DNA of 64,000 nucleotides from Theristus sp. LFF4_11 (GCA_030248135.1 JASANC010002219.1:1-64000); one strand, 5' to 3'; shown: positions 34,975 through 47,956, counted from the first letter of the stretch. Notes: generated by a model from the letters alone, not told the origin. Made by a program: numbers and translations.

Positions 34975-37900
34975 TCACGCCTTCTTCTTTTTCTCGGCCT
35001 TCTTCTTCGCGGCAGCAGGCTCAGGCTCATCATCGTCATCTGAAAAATGAATTGGCAGAGTAGTTCGAAGTTGAATGATTATGTGCGGCAGTTGAATATT
35101 GATTAGCAAAACGTATTCATTGGGATTCAAAAAAGGTATTGGTTTGCTGTAGAAGATGACTTAAAAAGTGTGAGCCTGCGAAGCCCGAAAAAACAGTGCA
35201 AACAAACATGTCGACAAGCAAAGTCTGTGAATCATCAAAACCACAAAATTCTGTTATTAAAAACTTCTTTATATCTGTATCATTCGATAGAATAGCTTGA
35301 AAAGCCATTTTACGCATAACGTTTGCCATTAACGCACTTTTCCAACAATGCACTAATGTTCGTTTAAATTGAATCGTGCAGCGTGCATGTAAAACCACAA
35401 TGAAGTCACTGCAATAAGCAGTTTTCTATCTATAATTCAACAAAATCAGTCACACCACGAATCCACAACCTTTGAAAGACCCCAAACAACCGATCTAAAC
35501 AACGGCAAGAACTGCATTGAAAACTCGGACCACGGAAGTTTGTACAGAAGCGCATGATCAAAAGCGTACGTTGTGTCCCCAGAGCCACATCTGCCAACTG
35601 AACGGCAGTGTTCTTCTTAAATACAGTCGACATTCTTCAATAACGGGACAAATGTAGAACGACAACGTGATTCGCATCGCTCGCAGCATTGAAATGATGA
35701 ACGCCGCAACGAAATAGCCGACGATCGGCCGCTGCAGGGCATGCCGCTCAATCCACGTGCATCTGTCGATGCGTTGCCGAGTGCACCGGCGAGGGTGATG
35801 CGATCGACGCTTCCACGGAATGCCGCTCAGATTCTGACGTGCGGCCACTTGCTGCTGGATGGCGACCTCAGCAACATCGGACTGCTGTGCCAGCTGCTGC
35901 TGCGCTTTCAGTTTTGCACGATCGGCTTTCTCGCGTTGCAGTTGGCGAGCTTGCGACAGAATTTGCATGATCGCTGCTGAGACTGATGGCCGCTGCTGCA
36001 TTTCTTCTCCCTCTTGCAGACTCGTCGCCGTCGTTGGTGTCGTCAATCTAGCGCTGATCTTCTTATTTCGTGTTGATGCTCCTTATACGGTGGCGGGTTA
36101 TTGGAGTGAAAGGTGTCAACGCAACAACACATGTGATGTGAGTAGAAAACATCAAGCACCTAAAAAACTGAAAAACTTCACCATTTAAAAGACTCACCAT
36201 CAATGTCGATACTTCCATCCAAAATTTGGTCGATCCATGCTTGTAGCACCTCTTCGTTGTCGTCCTCGTTTTCATCGGCTTCGTCGAGGTTCAATTGATC
36301 CATGTCGAACCAAAGACTGTCGCCCTGCGTTTGGAAAATGTCAAAATAAAGTGTTTCGTTATTTGACTGAATTGGCATACGCATGAACGTTTGTTTAGTG
36401 AACGTTTTAGATTGCTGATCACTTCTTTATAAATCCTAAACTTTTATCACAACAAATTATCCATCACTGCAGAATGCAAATTGCTCTGCAAACAAACCAC
36501 AGCCGAACAACTGACAACTTCAGAAGCACCTCTGAAATGTCGACAAGCCCAATCTGCGGTCCCTCCTCGATTTCGATCCCAAACATTTTCTCCCAGACGT
36601 CCACCATCAACGGATGCTCGTCAGGATCAATAAGGACGATCTTCAGTTTGCCGGCGTGCTCTTCATTTTCTTCCACAATCTCACGAAGCAAGTCCATCAT
36701 CGCCTCACCTTCGTCCTCTTCTTCGTCAACGAACGCCACAATCATGTGTTCGTCTTCTTCAGTGTCATCCTGAAATATCCAACAATTGATTAGCTTGTCT
36801 GTCAATCGGCCGTGCAAAGTAAGTCCATTCATTTAAAAAAACACAAAAAAGTTCAGTGAATTTGGTTCCTGAAGTGCGCCAACCAATCAGCTCACAGTTT
36901 TCGAATATATGGCAACTCAGGACTATGATTCAAAGTATCATAAAATTGGTTCAACAAGAATTTTGCTCACCCAGACGTCGTAGAAGTTCTCGTCGGTCAA
37001 TTTCTCCATGAGGGGCTCCATGTTGTCCTCAACCCAGTCTTCAAACTCATCTTCAGTGTCAGCACTGGAAGGCGCATATATCGGTTCATCTTCAAACGGT
37101 CTGTACATCACGACATCGCCGGTTCGCCGGAGGCCAAGTCTGCGTGCCCACTGCAATTCAATCTAATCTTGCTAACACAGGCAGCAACAATTCTTTACAC
37201 GAAACGTCTCGAGGAACATGTTAGAAACAGAACACTTCCAGTACAAAATTCAGCGATAAACAAAATGTGAGGTTGATTGGTACACAAAAAATACTTTGGT
37301 ATTTTTGCCAGTTCTCAAATGTACAAAAATAATTATGCTGAAATTTACTAACATGATTGCTGACAACGGCGAAAAATTCGATGTCACCCATGTATTCTTC
37401 GGCAGCCTCTTCAAACTGTTTTAAAGCTGAAAGAAATGTTGAAAAAATCAACTCAATCGTTCAGTTAGTGGCACAAATAAATGTTGTCGTTTGGTTCCCC
37501 CACGCCACCGCCACGACGCACGTCAATGTATGTAGTTCAACCAAACAGTCCAAACAAAAAATACAAGCCTCCACACCGTCCTTTTGATAAATGCTTTAAA
37601 AAAAGGAAAATAAACTGCGTTATATTTATACAGGAACATTCATATTCGAAAAGAAATTCATATTCCTGCCTGGGCTGCCTGGGTCGAAGTATCCGACGAC
37701 ACGAACGTTTTCATCGTCTTGTTCCTCGAATTCTTCCAGATCTTCTTCATCGTTGATAATTGTCAGTGGGTCATCAGGGATCTGAATTATTTAATTTATT
37801 TATTTCAAGTTCTTCCTTAAATAAAAGAAATGAAAAGATGAATTTCAACCGACTACAACAAAATAAAACCAGACGTTGTTTGTTTGCGGTTTGTTTATGC

Positions 37901-38860
37901 ATTAGTATTAGTGCGTTTAAAATGCTTTTTCCCAAAACAAAATCCTTATTATTATTACAAAAACAAACGGTGTGTTTCGAGGGAAGTAATATCTTAGTTT
38001 CAGTTGCTTACTGGTAGTTAAGGCTTACTGTAGCTGCCTATGGCATCTTTTAAGTGAGTCCGCCGGTACTCATGCTATTTCTGTTCTAACTTGACATGTA
38101 CCTTGAATTTTTCTTTTCACCCACAAACTGATTTTTGAAGACTTTCTCTTTTCAAAAGAATTAAAAGTTTCTTGAGTGTGCTAAAAATAAATACACCAAG
38201 GGGGTGAAATTAATTAATCATTGCAGAGGGGTGTTTCACTGGTGCTTGTCAATGATTATGATTTAGATTATTCTCAAACATGCTCGTACATCCATCAGCC
38301 ATGAGATGAACGTGTCCGGATCACGGACGCCGCTGTACACAATTCGGTATCCATCCTTGTACACGTACACCTCGTCCTCGCCCTTGTCGATGTCCTCTTG
38401 TTTTCGTAGTTTTGGATTTTGTGTTGTGTTGACCACGTAGAAATCATAACCACGTTTCGCCATTACTTGTGCTGACAACTGGAAAATCAATGGCAACGGT
38501 CGGAAAATGACGCAAATAAAGCGCACAAAATTCAGGTGCATTTATGAACAGTGATTCTTGTACTTTATGAAAACAGATTCAGCAACGACACGGATTCACA
38601 AACGAACGCACCTGCATGAAGCACTCGTACTGGTCAAGTTCTTTGTCGTCAGCCTCGACATCGTGGAAGAATACGACCGATTGTTCGCCCTGAGCAAAGA
38701 CGGTCTTGTTGAAGTTCTTCTCGGTGAGCACCTCGGTTCTGTCGGTGCCGTCGTACTCGAGCCAGGGGTAGCCGAGGAACATGCACTCGACATCGTCCTC
38801 CTTCACGGCGGCAAGACACGGCGCCACCAGCAGGCTCGCCAACAGCAGCCAGCGCGACAT
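34975..38860 (-). CDS. CASQ: Calsequestrin, Ca2+ buffer of the sarcoplasmic reticulum
   Basis: Calsequestrin is the high-capacity, low-affinity Ca2+ store of muscle reticulum. Eight exons keep phase, 411 residues: 38860-38612, 38478-38290, 37781-37670, 37426-37353, 37150-36971, 36769-36530, 36324-36198 and 35039-34975. It starts with a signal peptide, MSRWLLLASLLVAPCLA, then PWLEYDGTDRTEVLTEKNF as in the family's first thioredoxin fold. Later hallmarks are LKQFEEAAEEYMGDIEFFAV, KLTDENFYDVW, IVLIDPDEHPLMVDVWEK and PQIGLVDISE. Acidic residues dominate throughout. The tail is unusual: DIDDDDDEPEPAAAKKK then a basic end, instead of a long Asp/Glu run. The third intron has a GC donor. The last intron (about 1.16 kb) contains another open frame. 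The terminal exon is assigned from phase and the acidic continuation, so it is the least certain. Confidence 0.92.
35558..36001 (-). CDS. Possible nested gene in the last calsequestrin intron
   Basis: An open frame of about 147 codons from ATG at 36,001. The N-terminal half is a Gln/Ala-rich predicted coiled coil (AIMQILSQARQLQREKADRA, then KAQQQLAQQ). A hydrophobic stretch, IVGYFVAAFIISMLRAM, could be a membrane segment. An acceptor-like TAG lies upstream near 36,052. Codon use in the coiled-coil half is gene-like; the middle (KRRSHHPRRCTRQR) is less so and could contain an intron. It could be a nested gene, a missed alternative exon, or chance. The family is not recognised. Confidence 0.35.
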   Translation of the reverse strand: MQQRPSVSAAIMQILSQARQLQREKADRAKLKAQQQLAQQSDVAEVAIQQQVAARQNLSGIPWKRRSHHPRRCTRQRIDRCTWIERHALQRPIVGYFVAAFIISMLRAMRITLSFYICPVIEECRLYLRRTLPFSWQMWLWGHNVRF

Positions 38861-40870
38861 GCTTACGACTGACTTGTGATCGGGCTCTGCGTGTTCTCGT
38901 GCCGGTGGCTCGCTCGCTACGCAAACACCAATAACATTGAAACAACTCCAAAACGTGACGAGTGAATAAATTTTAATACCGGTAGTTGACTATATCTCAT
39001 TTGGTTTGTTTGGCGGCTCTATGAGTGTGTCATCGTTGTGAAAACAAAAAAAAACAAAAAATTGCATTTAACGCAGAGGCAGACATGAAAACAAAGCGCT
39101 TCAATCATGTTTCGTGAATTTTAGTACATGTAATCTGTGCACATTTACGTATGGGATGACCAGCCGGATGAATGCGCATTGAACAAGCCAACCGACAGGG
39201 AGGGTGTTGCATTTTACACGAAAAGCGAACGACAATCATGCAAGGCGATGTGCGTTTCCAAGATGTCCGAGACTCTCAAACAATCACTCAAAAACATCCG
39301 ACGTGACGAAACGCCAGAAGTTGAGCAGTGCTTATGCAGCAGAGCATTCCATTTTGCTGCGCGAACAAAAGACAACAACTTTGGTGCTGTGAAACTGATG
39401 AAAATCACCCGGGAACTTGCTTCCTTTTCGAGAAAATGAAACAGCAAACAAAAAAGTGCAAAGTGCACAAGAGAGACGCTCGTCTGTTTTTTATCGTTGT
39501 GTTCAATCGAGTTGTAGCAGAGAGCATTCATCTCATTCTATGGAACATTTTGGCGGCATCGCTGACGCACACACTCATTTACAAAACGTTTTTTTCTCAA
39601 TGTTGACGTGTAGATTTTCATTGTTTGAGACGAGTTCAAGAAGCTTTTGGAAGCTCTCTCTGAGTGTGTGTGTGTGTGTCGCAGCGGTGCACAGCGCGCA
39701 GACCAACGGTGTCATAATCATCAAACCGTCAGCTCAGCTGATGTTAGTTACACGAATGCTCACATTTCTGTGCGTTTCGCTGTGTAAAACTTCAGTACAA
39801 ACGCAGCAGTCAGCTTATTTGCGGCCGTAGTTTTACCGGCTGTATTTTGTTATATTCTCAGTGAAGCAACAACGACACGTCGGTGGTGCAACAACAACAA
39901 CAACAACACAACAACACACGCGCACGCAAGCACAGTCTGACTTTGAGAGTTCGAGACACGATACTTGTTGTCAGAGACAGAGTAGCAGTAGAAGAAACAT
40001 CAGTCGAAAAGCGTTGGCCCCGTACATTTCGTAATGAAACGAGAGTTTTGACGCTCTGGGCTGCATTGTGTCCATCGAGCGACGGTAGCGCTCGCAGTTT
40101 GAAAATAGAGCGCTAAAAAGCGCCCGTTCTCTTCCTGAGCGCAATTCAGGGGGTGAGCAACAGTAAACTGGCTCTACTACAAGACTGGTGGCGCAATATG
40201 GAATTTGGTATACGCTCGTTCAACGCAGACACGTTGCACAAACTAATCACTAAACGCCGAGTGAGGCAATTCTTCTGTTGCACCGATTGCGCGCTGTGAC
40301 AGGCAGGCCGCACAACATTCACAATGCGATGTTTTCTTCGTGTTTTATAGGCTGCCGCACGTACACTGCTGCTGGACTGGGCGCTGATGGAAATGTACGA
40401 GCGACCATTTTGCACGGAGTTTGCTTGCTTCACCGTAAATTGGTCACACTGTACGCACCATCAACAGTGGAGCGCTGCAGCAAGCAGGTGTAAATCGGCC
40501 GTTTTTTCTTCACGTGGCATTGTTCAAGTGGCTTTTTATGTGCACGGCGGCGGCGCAGTGTTGTTGTCGCAGCCTGTGGACTGCATCGCGGGGGCACATT
40601 GACGCCAACGTGCTTTAGCGATATGTTCCGGTGCAACTTGAAACTTGTTCGCCACTTTCGATGTTCGCTTATAATACAGAACAGCTTGCATTTCCATATT
40701 TTTTGAACGGCAGAACTTGTGAGTTTTTATTAACTTCGACCGGCAGCAAGATGCGTTGGAAAAATCAACCACAGACATGGTGGTGCTGACAATTATGACT
40801 TGTTTTTTCAAACGTGTCCCACTGAAATGACGTCATATGCCGCCAAACATGCGCTTGTCGTTCACAGTCA
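38861..40870. other. Gene-free stretch upstream of calsequestrin
   Basis: Probable promoter side of calsequestrin on the right of 38,860. A CAACAA microsatellite is at about 39,889-39,912 and a short TG run at about 39,665. ORFs here are not supported by splice or domain evidence. Confidence 0.5.
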
Positions 40871-41044
40871 CCCTCGTGGCCTGGTGGTAGTGCGTTAGAC
40901 TGCAGTCTGTGCGCTCGGGGGATCGAGCCCCGCCGAGGGGTGTATAGGCACTTAATGACAGAGAAAACTCGATGGGTGCCCTACTCAATGGCGTTCTGTA
41001 CGCTTCTCTGGGTTAGCCCTGGCAAAAAACATTGCCTAAAAATC

Positions 41045-41096
<52 letters not shown>
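40871..41096 (+). mobile_element. tRNA-derived SINE with CAA-repeat tail
   Basis: Bases 40,871-40,940 form a tRNA-like head: CCCTCG pairs with CGAGGG as an acceptor stem, CGGGG and CCCCG enclose a 7-base T loop (GATCGAG), and box A (TGGCCTGGTGG) and box B (GGATCGAGCCC) RNA polymerase III motifs are present. The anticodon region ACTGCAGTC resembles a Cys (GCA) tRNA. The D stem is poor, so it is unlikely to be a working tRNA. A body of about 100 bases follows, ending in about 18 CAA repeats. Confidence 0.7.
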
Positions 41097-43532
41097 ACCA
41101 GACTTTCCGTTTAGCCGATTTCTTCCCGTAAACAAATGGTGAATGTCGAATCAGTCACACCAAACTGACATTTTAGTGCCTGTGCCCTGTACTTTGACAA
41201 ACGGGCGTTTTAGTCCGGACACGTTAGAATAAATCCACAATACAATTGCAAAACGGCTTGTTCTCGAGTTTGGCTCAACACTTTGGCATAAAATTGGAAA
41301 CACTGCTTCAGAAATGGTTGCAATTGATTGTGTTAAAAGTTTGTTTGTGAAGCTTAAAATTTGGATGCATGTAAAACAATCGAATAAATTCATGCTTGTT
41401 TCTTAATTGTTTCTGTAATCCAAAAACGCGGTGCATTTTTAGCAAAAGATATACAGGAGACAATTTTCAATTTACTCTCGTTTTTGTTTCAACTACTTGT
41501 AGGTTTCATTGTGGTCTGTCGGCGGCTGGAAACATTAAAAAAATTGAATTTTTTATTTCAAGAAACAAAGAAGTTTGGCAAGCATACACAAACTTCAGTT
41601 TTGCTTGGGTGCGTTTCTATTTTGATGTTCTATCTGGTGGCTTTTCTTCACGAAATGTAGTTCAGTCTAAAAACATAATCAAAAAAGAAAACTGAAGCTG
41701 TGACGTTTTTATCATTTCGAAAAAAGCAAACAAAACTCGTAAATCGTAATCGTGACGCTACTGAGACCGCCGACTTTGAACTTTGGAGTTCAAAGCGTTG
41801 TGATTGGAGTGTTCAAGTGAAATTTTAACACAACCAATGGTAAACATTTCTCAAGCTGAAATAAAGATAAAAATGTCCCATTGAGGAAGCCTATTAAATA
41901 AATCACACAACGAAGGGAAATATTTCAGACTTTTGTTGAGCTACCACTGGTTGGTTGCTCAGTAGGTTGGTATATACAGTGGGAGTGGGTACACTAATAT
42001 TGGTAGATCAACAATTGTTTGTGTAACATGTTGGGGCTTTCACAGTTCATGCTGCCGACGCTGAAAGAAAACGTCGATTCTGATTGATGGGGACGTGAGT
42101 TTGGCACAACCACCACAAAGATACACAACGTCAATTGCAAGGCACAAAATGTTAGAACGTAAAACAAATTGTATTGGTGCAGGAAATTTGTTGCAAAAAT
42201 TTAATTAAAGGCAACTGGTTTTTAGACGTTGATCGGTTCTTGATTATCAAGATCACTAAAATTAATCAATGAATTGCGGCCTTCTGTGGTCAAGCGACTT
42301 TCTGGAAGAAAACTGTTTACCAGCATTTCCTGGCTTTCTTCTACGTCCTGTTCAGGTTGACTGTTGACGTTGCTTTCAGTTACCTGCTTGCTTCGTCGTT
42401 TTGCCAGGGCTTTCAAAGCCGTTCTGAAAGTCCAGCATGAAATGCAGCCTGTTTATTTATAGTCGTCCTGGATAATTTGTAGTATTAGCTGATTGGTGGC
42501 CTGAACATCAGGTTCAAAAAATAATTTGAATAGAAATTTTCTTTTTTCTAGCTTTGCGATTTTTGTGCGTTGATGGAAAAATCTTGTTTGTGATTTATGA
42601 GATGAAGACATCAAAAGCAGCAGTTTTTCACGGAAAAAAACTTTATTTCGTTTCAAAAAAGAACATTTGCGACGACGACAATTTGAAACCTGAATTCGCT
42701 GTCAAATATTAGTTGCTTAAATTTATTTGATTTTAGAAAACGTTTTGAAGGATTTGTGTGACATTCATTTTGTAAAATGCAGACGTGTTTTGCTGTCAAT
42801 TCCTTTTTCCAGGAAGAACGACGGCGACGACGACGACGTTCGTGGTTCTTTCTTTGGCAAACTGACATTTCGTCGTTTTGAAAACTGTTTCTTTTGAATC
42901 ATAATTTTTGTTTTAACTTCAACGTTTGTTTGTCAAAATTGAAAGCGACAACTTCTACAGCAATTTTTTTTCCGAAAGGAAACGTTCAGTTATCGTTTTT
43001 TTTTGGACAAAAACGAGTTTCTTTGCCATGAAAAATACTGCTTTTAATTTGTCTGCAACTCACAACATGAACAAGATTTTTCCAAAAAAATTGACTGTTT
43101 GCCCACGCAAAATAAACGCACAGAAATCAGATTGGTATTCATATTTAAAACTTGTTAACTTCAGAAAAAAAATATCCATTCCAATTTCTTTTTCGAACCT
43201 AATATTCAAGCCACCAATCAGCTAATACTACAAATTATCCAGGACGACTATACTCAAAATCGGATCAAAAAGACCGAGTGCTTTCATGACATGCGGAACA
43301 ACCGTTTTTGTAGCAAAAAGCATTTCGGTCGACAAGTCCAAGTAAAATTGAAAAAAAACGTTGCCACAAACACAAAACTAAGTTTTTACTAAACGAACTT
43401 ATCTATCTACAGTATTAACACATTAACTCAATTTTAGTGCCGTTTTAGCAGAAAAAACGCAAGAAACGGTTTCGTGGTGTTGATTGAAAGTCTTGGTCTA
43501 CAGATATATGTAACTAACAATTTTAATGTATC
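41097..43532. other. Mostly gene-free stretch; one possible terminal exon
   Basis: AT-rich DNA. On the minus strand, about 42,222-42,428 reads as a polar sequence (KALAKRRSKQVTESNVNSQ ... NSLINFSDLDNQEPINV then stop) after a TTTCAG acceptor, which could be the last exon of an otherwise unseen gene. Nothing upstream could be joined to it. Confidence 0.3.
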
Positions 43533-46500
43533 TCACTTCCGCAGCGGCGAGTCGCGTATGAAACAACACGAGCAGCACCAATAAATCAGGTGAATCCAGG
43601 TGACTATCGATGCACCAGTCCAAAGGCCCATCGCACCGCCGATTGACGAAACGAAATTGGTGAACGTGAGTGCCGACTTTTGGGTAACTTTCGTGTAGTG
43701 GATCTCGCCGAAATACAAGTCAACCACAATCAAACTCTGTGACGGATCCAGACCTGAGTACAACAAGTACGAATTGCAAATTTACAAGACTGGAAAAACA
43801 ACAAAGATAAAAATACCTAAACTGAAGAAAGACTAACAATAAAATTTTTTAGTTTTCGCACCTTGAGGCAAGCGCCAGTACTTGATCATCTGCTGCTCCA
43901 CTGTTGGATTGAACACTTTACCGACTGTCAGTGTCGGTGCGTACGTCCAGTACTTGCAGCTTTCGACGCACTTTTTACGACGACACTCAACTAACATCGA
44001 TTGGAATTCGTAAACCAGATTTTCGTAGCATCGCATCGCGTCTAACGGTTTACACTGGCGGTCTTGCGGTATTCGATCATACGTCAACACACCTTTACCA
44101 AGGCAGCATTACTTTTCAAATGTTCAAAAATAATTTTGAACACAAAAAAAGTGGATTTTTTAAAATCAAACCTGTACAATTGCATTTTTCCAGGAACGCA
44201 TCAATGAGACACTCCACTTGACAGTTGGGATAAGTGTACTTGTTGAAATATTTCAGTTTCGGGTCACTGCACATGACACGCCCGAGTTCATCCCGTGTCT
44301 GACGAATAATTTGCGTTGCCTGAAATGAACTGTCATCGCAGTCGCAGTTGCTCGATTTTAGGTTTCTCTTTTTCAGAATCTATGAGCTTATTTTTTTACG
44401 GAACGAAAATCACTGAAAACAAAATTTTTGAAAGTAAGCGGCCAAACAGCTCAACGTCAAAATTATTTTTTTGTCGTTTTGCAGTGACAAAAACAGGTTC
44501 AATCTGGTGTAACATTAAACGTCGACGTTATATGTATTTGAAGGAATAAAAAATCAAAAATTAAAAGGGGGTTCAAATTTCTTTCACTCGATCCTCCCAA
44601 ACAAGCTGTCGTCGAAAAACAAAGAAAACCCTTTACCGCCACGCAATGCCCAAGTTTTTTTAGTTCCGATTTTTTAAGCAAAAACAAGCCGTTTTCTTTT
44701 GAAAAACCTGTTTCCAATAAAATCCCGTTCCCAAAAAGAGAGAAGCGTGCGGTGCGTGGGGAAATAGGTGCTGTCGTCCAATTATCAGACTGGGGCTGTA
44801 TATACAGAGTGATGGGCCAGAAGTAGTGGGTTACCTTTTGATTCATTTCATTTCATTTCATTTTTTCGCGAACGCAGGAACTCCGATAAAACTGCAAGAA
44901 CAGCGTATCAAACGGAGACCTTTAGAAAACCGCAATAAAGAAAAAGAAAAGAAAAAGAGAAAAACAAAAACAAATATAGTTTATTACTCTTTAACCGCTT
45001 TGCCAATTCTTTTGAAATTTGAAAGTTCGAGTCAAATTTAGATTTCTGCAAACTTTCACCCTAATAAACGAAAACCAAACATATTTACGTACGCTTAGCC
45101 GACCCGAACCACCCGTGTGTTGCTTGAGAGCGTGAATTACAACGTTGTTTACTGACAGTCATGCCAGCAAGTTACAGATAAACTGTATGCGAAAAGTGCA
45201 CTTTTTTGATGGACCTTGATTGAGATGTGAGCATGGTGGCCGACCGGCAGAGCAGTTGGATTCATCTCGAGTGCAGCATCCATGGGACTCATGAACAGAT
45301 GCACCGCGTGCTCGTCATACGCGTTGTAGGCCGACTTGAGCACGTGTGCGTTCGGGTACAAAAACACAAAACCGAAACCACCGACTGGACCTGCACTCAG
45401 TAAACATATTGCACAGCTAATTGGTTTTTTTCGGTCGGTTTCTTTGATTGGGAGTTTCGAATCAGTAATTTATTAAGAGACCTGGAAGTCGTTGGCGTAG
45501 TTTCTTGTCCGGTGCCAACTGAAAGCAAGTGCCAGAATGAATCAGGTAACGTCGGGCAACCAGCCACGGATTCTCCATGCAGCAATTGAACATGATTCCG
45601 TTTTCAAACCAGCAGACGTGGAACAGGCCACTGCAGTTGAACGCAATTTCCTTGAATAATCAACAGTTTTTATCAGTGAGAAAATAAACTGAAATGCTTG
45701 CACGTGCTTGCTCATTTCCAAAGTGTAAGAAAATCAAATCAAATGCTTGTTTGCTCACTTCAAAAAACGATCTTGGATTGTCAGTGCGAATGATGTCAAA
45801 CAGCTGCTCCTGCATCTCGGCCCACTTGGACGGATCTCTCGGGCCTCCAGTAAAATATCCGACATCCATCAGTGCAGTGCTGTACGCAGACATAAAGCTG
45901 GTGGTGCTGAACTCTGCTAATGTTTTGTTCATTGTTGGGTAGCGTTGCATCATTCGAGTTTCGTTAAACTTCGACAACAAGCACAACGTGAAGTCGGGAA
46001 ACTCAAGGCCTTCCTAAAATAAACATAGCCTAAAAGTTGTTGAAGCATTATCACTGAAAACTGAACATCATCACAATTAAAACTTTCGGAGGTTTAAGTC
46101 CTAACTTCTGGATAAACAAGATTGATGCTCGTCAACGTCGGATTGTCCATGAAATAGCGAAAGAGCAGATGTAGCTGAAGTGCGGTGATACCGAACACAA
46201 CGACAATTGTGGTGCCCCAGAAGATACGAGAAAACGAATGCTTGCTGTACCAAATCTGAGTCGAATGTCATTTTTGCGACTTGAGAAAGCAAACTTTTTA
46301 AGTGCACCATTTGTAGCGTCGTATCGTACCTGATCAAAACCGTGGAAAGTGGTAGAGCCGACAAATTCGTCAATAAATAATTGTGATTGTTTGCCATTAT
46401 CTTTTTCGGCATCCACATTTTCATCGTCTAATTCTTGATTTCTCGTATCATTTCTAACTTCATCGGTGTTCTCACTGTGTTTCGGTTGGACGGTCGCCAC

Positions 46501-46629
46501 GCTCGGGGTGCCATTGGCAGTCATTTTTGGTGAACTTGCCATTTCAGCCATGTCACTGAAATTACCTATGCCTATGCCAACGCGTTTTTCAGACGTGCAA
46601 GAGAATGACATCCGGGTTTGCGGATTCAT
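43533..46629 (-). CDS. DEG/ENaC-family sodium channel subunit
   Basis: A trimeric, amiloride-class cation channel subunit of about 549 residues. Eight exons keep phase: 46629-46330, 46255-46106, 46013-45759, 45650-45482, 45390-45215, 44319-44172, 44092-43862 and 43753-43533. After a polar Asn/Asp-rich N-terminus comes FVGSTTFHGFDQ, the usual lead-in to TM1 (IFWGTTIVVVFGITALQ). The extracellular domain starts LEFPDFTLCLLSKF and contains GTCFQLAP, a cysteine-rich region (YPNCQVECLIDAFLEKCNC) and CYENLVYEF. TM2 follows FTNFVSSIGGAMGLWTGAS; the G-A-S filter position is kept. A short tail with WCCSCCF ends PLRK. ATG at 46,629 is the first in the open frame; a further upstream exon is possible. Subfamily (ASIC, PPK, degenerin or peptide-gated) cannot be told by eye. 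Confidence 0.92.
44840..44925 (+). repeat. Short repeat shared with foldback spacer at 1,856
   Basis: TTTCATTTCATTTCATT, then CGCAGGAACTCCGATAAAAC and CAGCGTATCAAACGG, match bases 1,856-1,933 in the spacer of the first foldback element. It lies in the fifth intron of the DEG/ENaC gene. Confidence 0.65.
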
Positions 46630-47767
46630 CCTCACTCGTGAAACTGATATTGCCGACAAATTGGCTGTGTGTACAGGGTGATAAACGGCTGGTTTGGTTT
46701 GGCATTCAGAAGTGAAGCAACCTTTTAGTTCAAACTTACAGCAATGTGAGGACTTGCACTGCCATTAATTGTATTGAAGTTTCAACTAAAACGGCCAACG
46801 CTATTCAGACCTTGGATTGAAACGTTCGATTTCACGTGTGGTAGTGGTATGCACAGCCAAAGGCGCAAACGGATATTCAACAAGCTCGGACCACCACATT
46901 GGCTTCATGCTCCTCGTATGCTAGGTATAGCCAACGAAGCTTGCTGCACGTGGCTAATTTTTTACAGATTATTCTTCTTTTAACTTTTTTGGTACACCCG
47001 GGAACTTAACCATACCCCCTGGCTAATTATTAAACATCCCCTGGCTAAATTTTAAAACGGGGTTAGAATTTGCTAAATTTTTGTTCTCGGGGGCTTCCAA
47101 TTTTATTTTTACATCTGGAATCACTACAATTACCCGCATCTGCCTCACCGGAACCCAATCACGAACGAAAGGGCCTATGTTGATCGGCTCAGCGAACGTT
47201 CGTGAAGATGCAGGTAGGTACGTTACGAGCATGGGGTTTAGCATTTTGAATTTTGATATTTCCGCTTGTATCTTTTATGCTTTGAGTTTATTTTGCGTGT
47301 ATTTGTGTATTTTCCAATTCCAACGTTCGACTTGGTGATTGTTCTTTTGTTTGACCTCGTCTGTGCGTGCAGTAAAACGCATTCCGAAGGCCATGCCTTT
47401 GAGAAAAGACAAATTACAAGCTAAAAACGGTGCATTTAATGGTCTGCTCGTCATAACACACGGAATACAAGGCGTCTACCTGATTGTCTTTTACGCTGTG
47501 TGTCACTAATACAAACGTGGCGTTGAACGCTCAAGCTGAAGTTTCAAAACAACCAATCCGCTCTTCCCCTGTTGTTTTTTTGTTCAAACTGTTGCTTTAA
47601 TTCTGAATACGAACCGTTTACTTTTTTGACGTTTTTTTGATCACCCTGTACACCGTATTGCTTGCAATGTTATTTTCTAAAGCCTTTGTGAAGTGTGAAA
47701 TACAAAGTCAATCAATGCTGGCAAGCAAAAACGAATATGTCAGCATATCACATTACAAACAAATGTA
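46630..47767. other. Gene-free stretch upstream of the DEG/ENaC gene
   Basis: Likely promoter side of the DEG/ENaC gene. No convincing core promoter element or exon was found. Confidence 0.4.
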
Positions 47768-47947
47768 CCTGAACCGGTCTCCAAATGTATAAATTATAAA
47801 GATGAAAAAGTTTATTCGTAATCCGTATTGCAATGCAACTATGAGCAAAAGCACTGCGCACATGTAGGCTTTGGAAGGCTTTGTAGGCACGTAACCAAAG
47901 TTCTGACGACTCCTGATTTTCATCACATCAAAAATTTCAATTGACAT
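47768..47947 (-). CDS. Possible exon with a membrane segment
   Basis: From ATG at 47,947 the frame reads MSIEIFDVMKIRSRQNFGYV, then a hydrophobic stretch around YMCAVLLLIVALQYGLRINF, ending at GACCGGTTCAG before a GTACAT donor. It could be the first exon of another gene or an alternative 5' exon of the DEG/ENaC gene; no phase-compatible partner was established. Confidence 0.3.
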
Positions 47948-47956
47948 TTCTTTCAA

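Noticed and set aside
40871..40940. Functional tRNA-Cys gene
   Set aside because: The D stem pairs poorly, the acceptor stem has a mismatch, and a SINE body with CAA tail follows.
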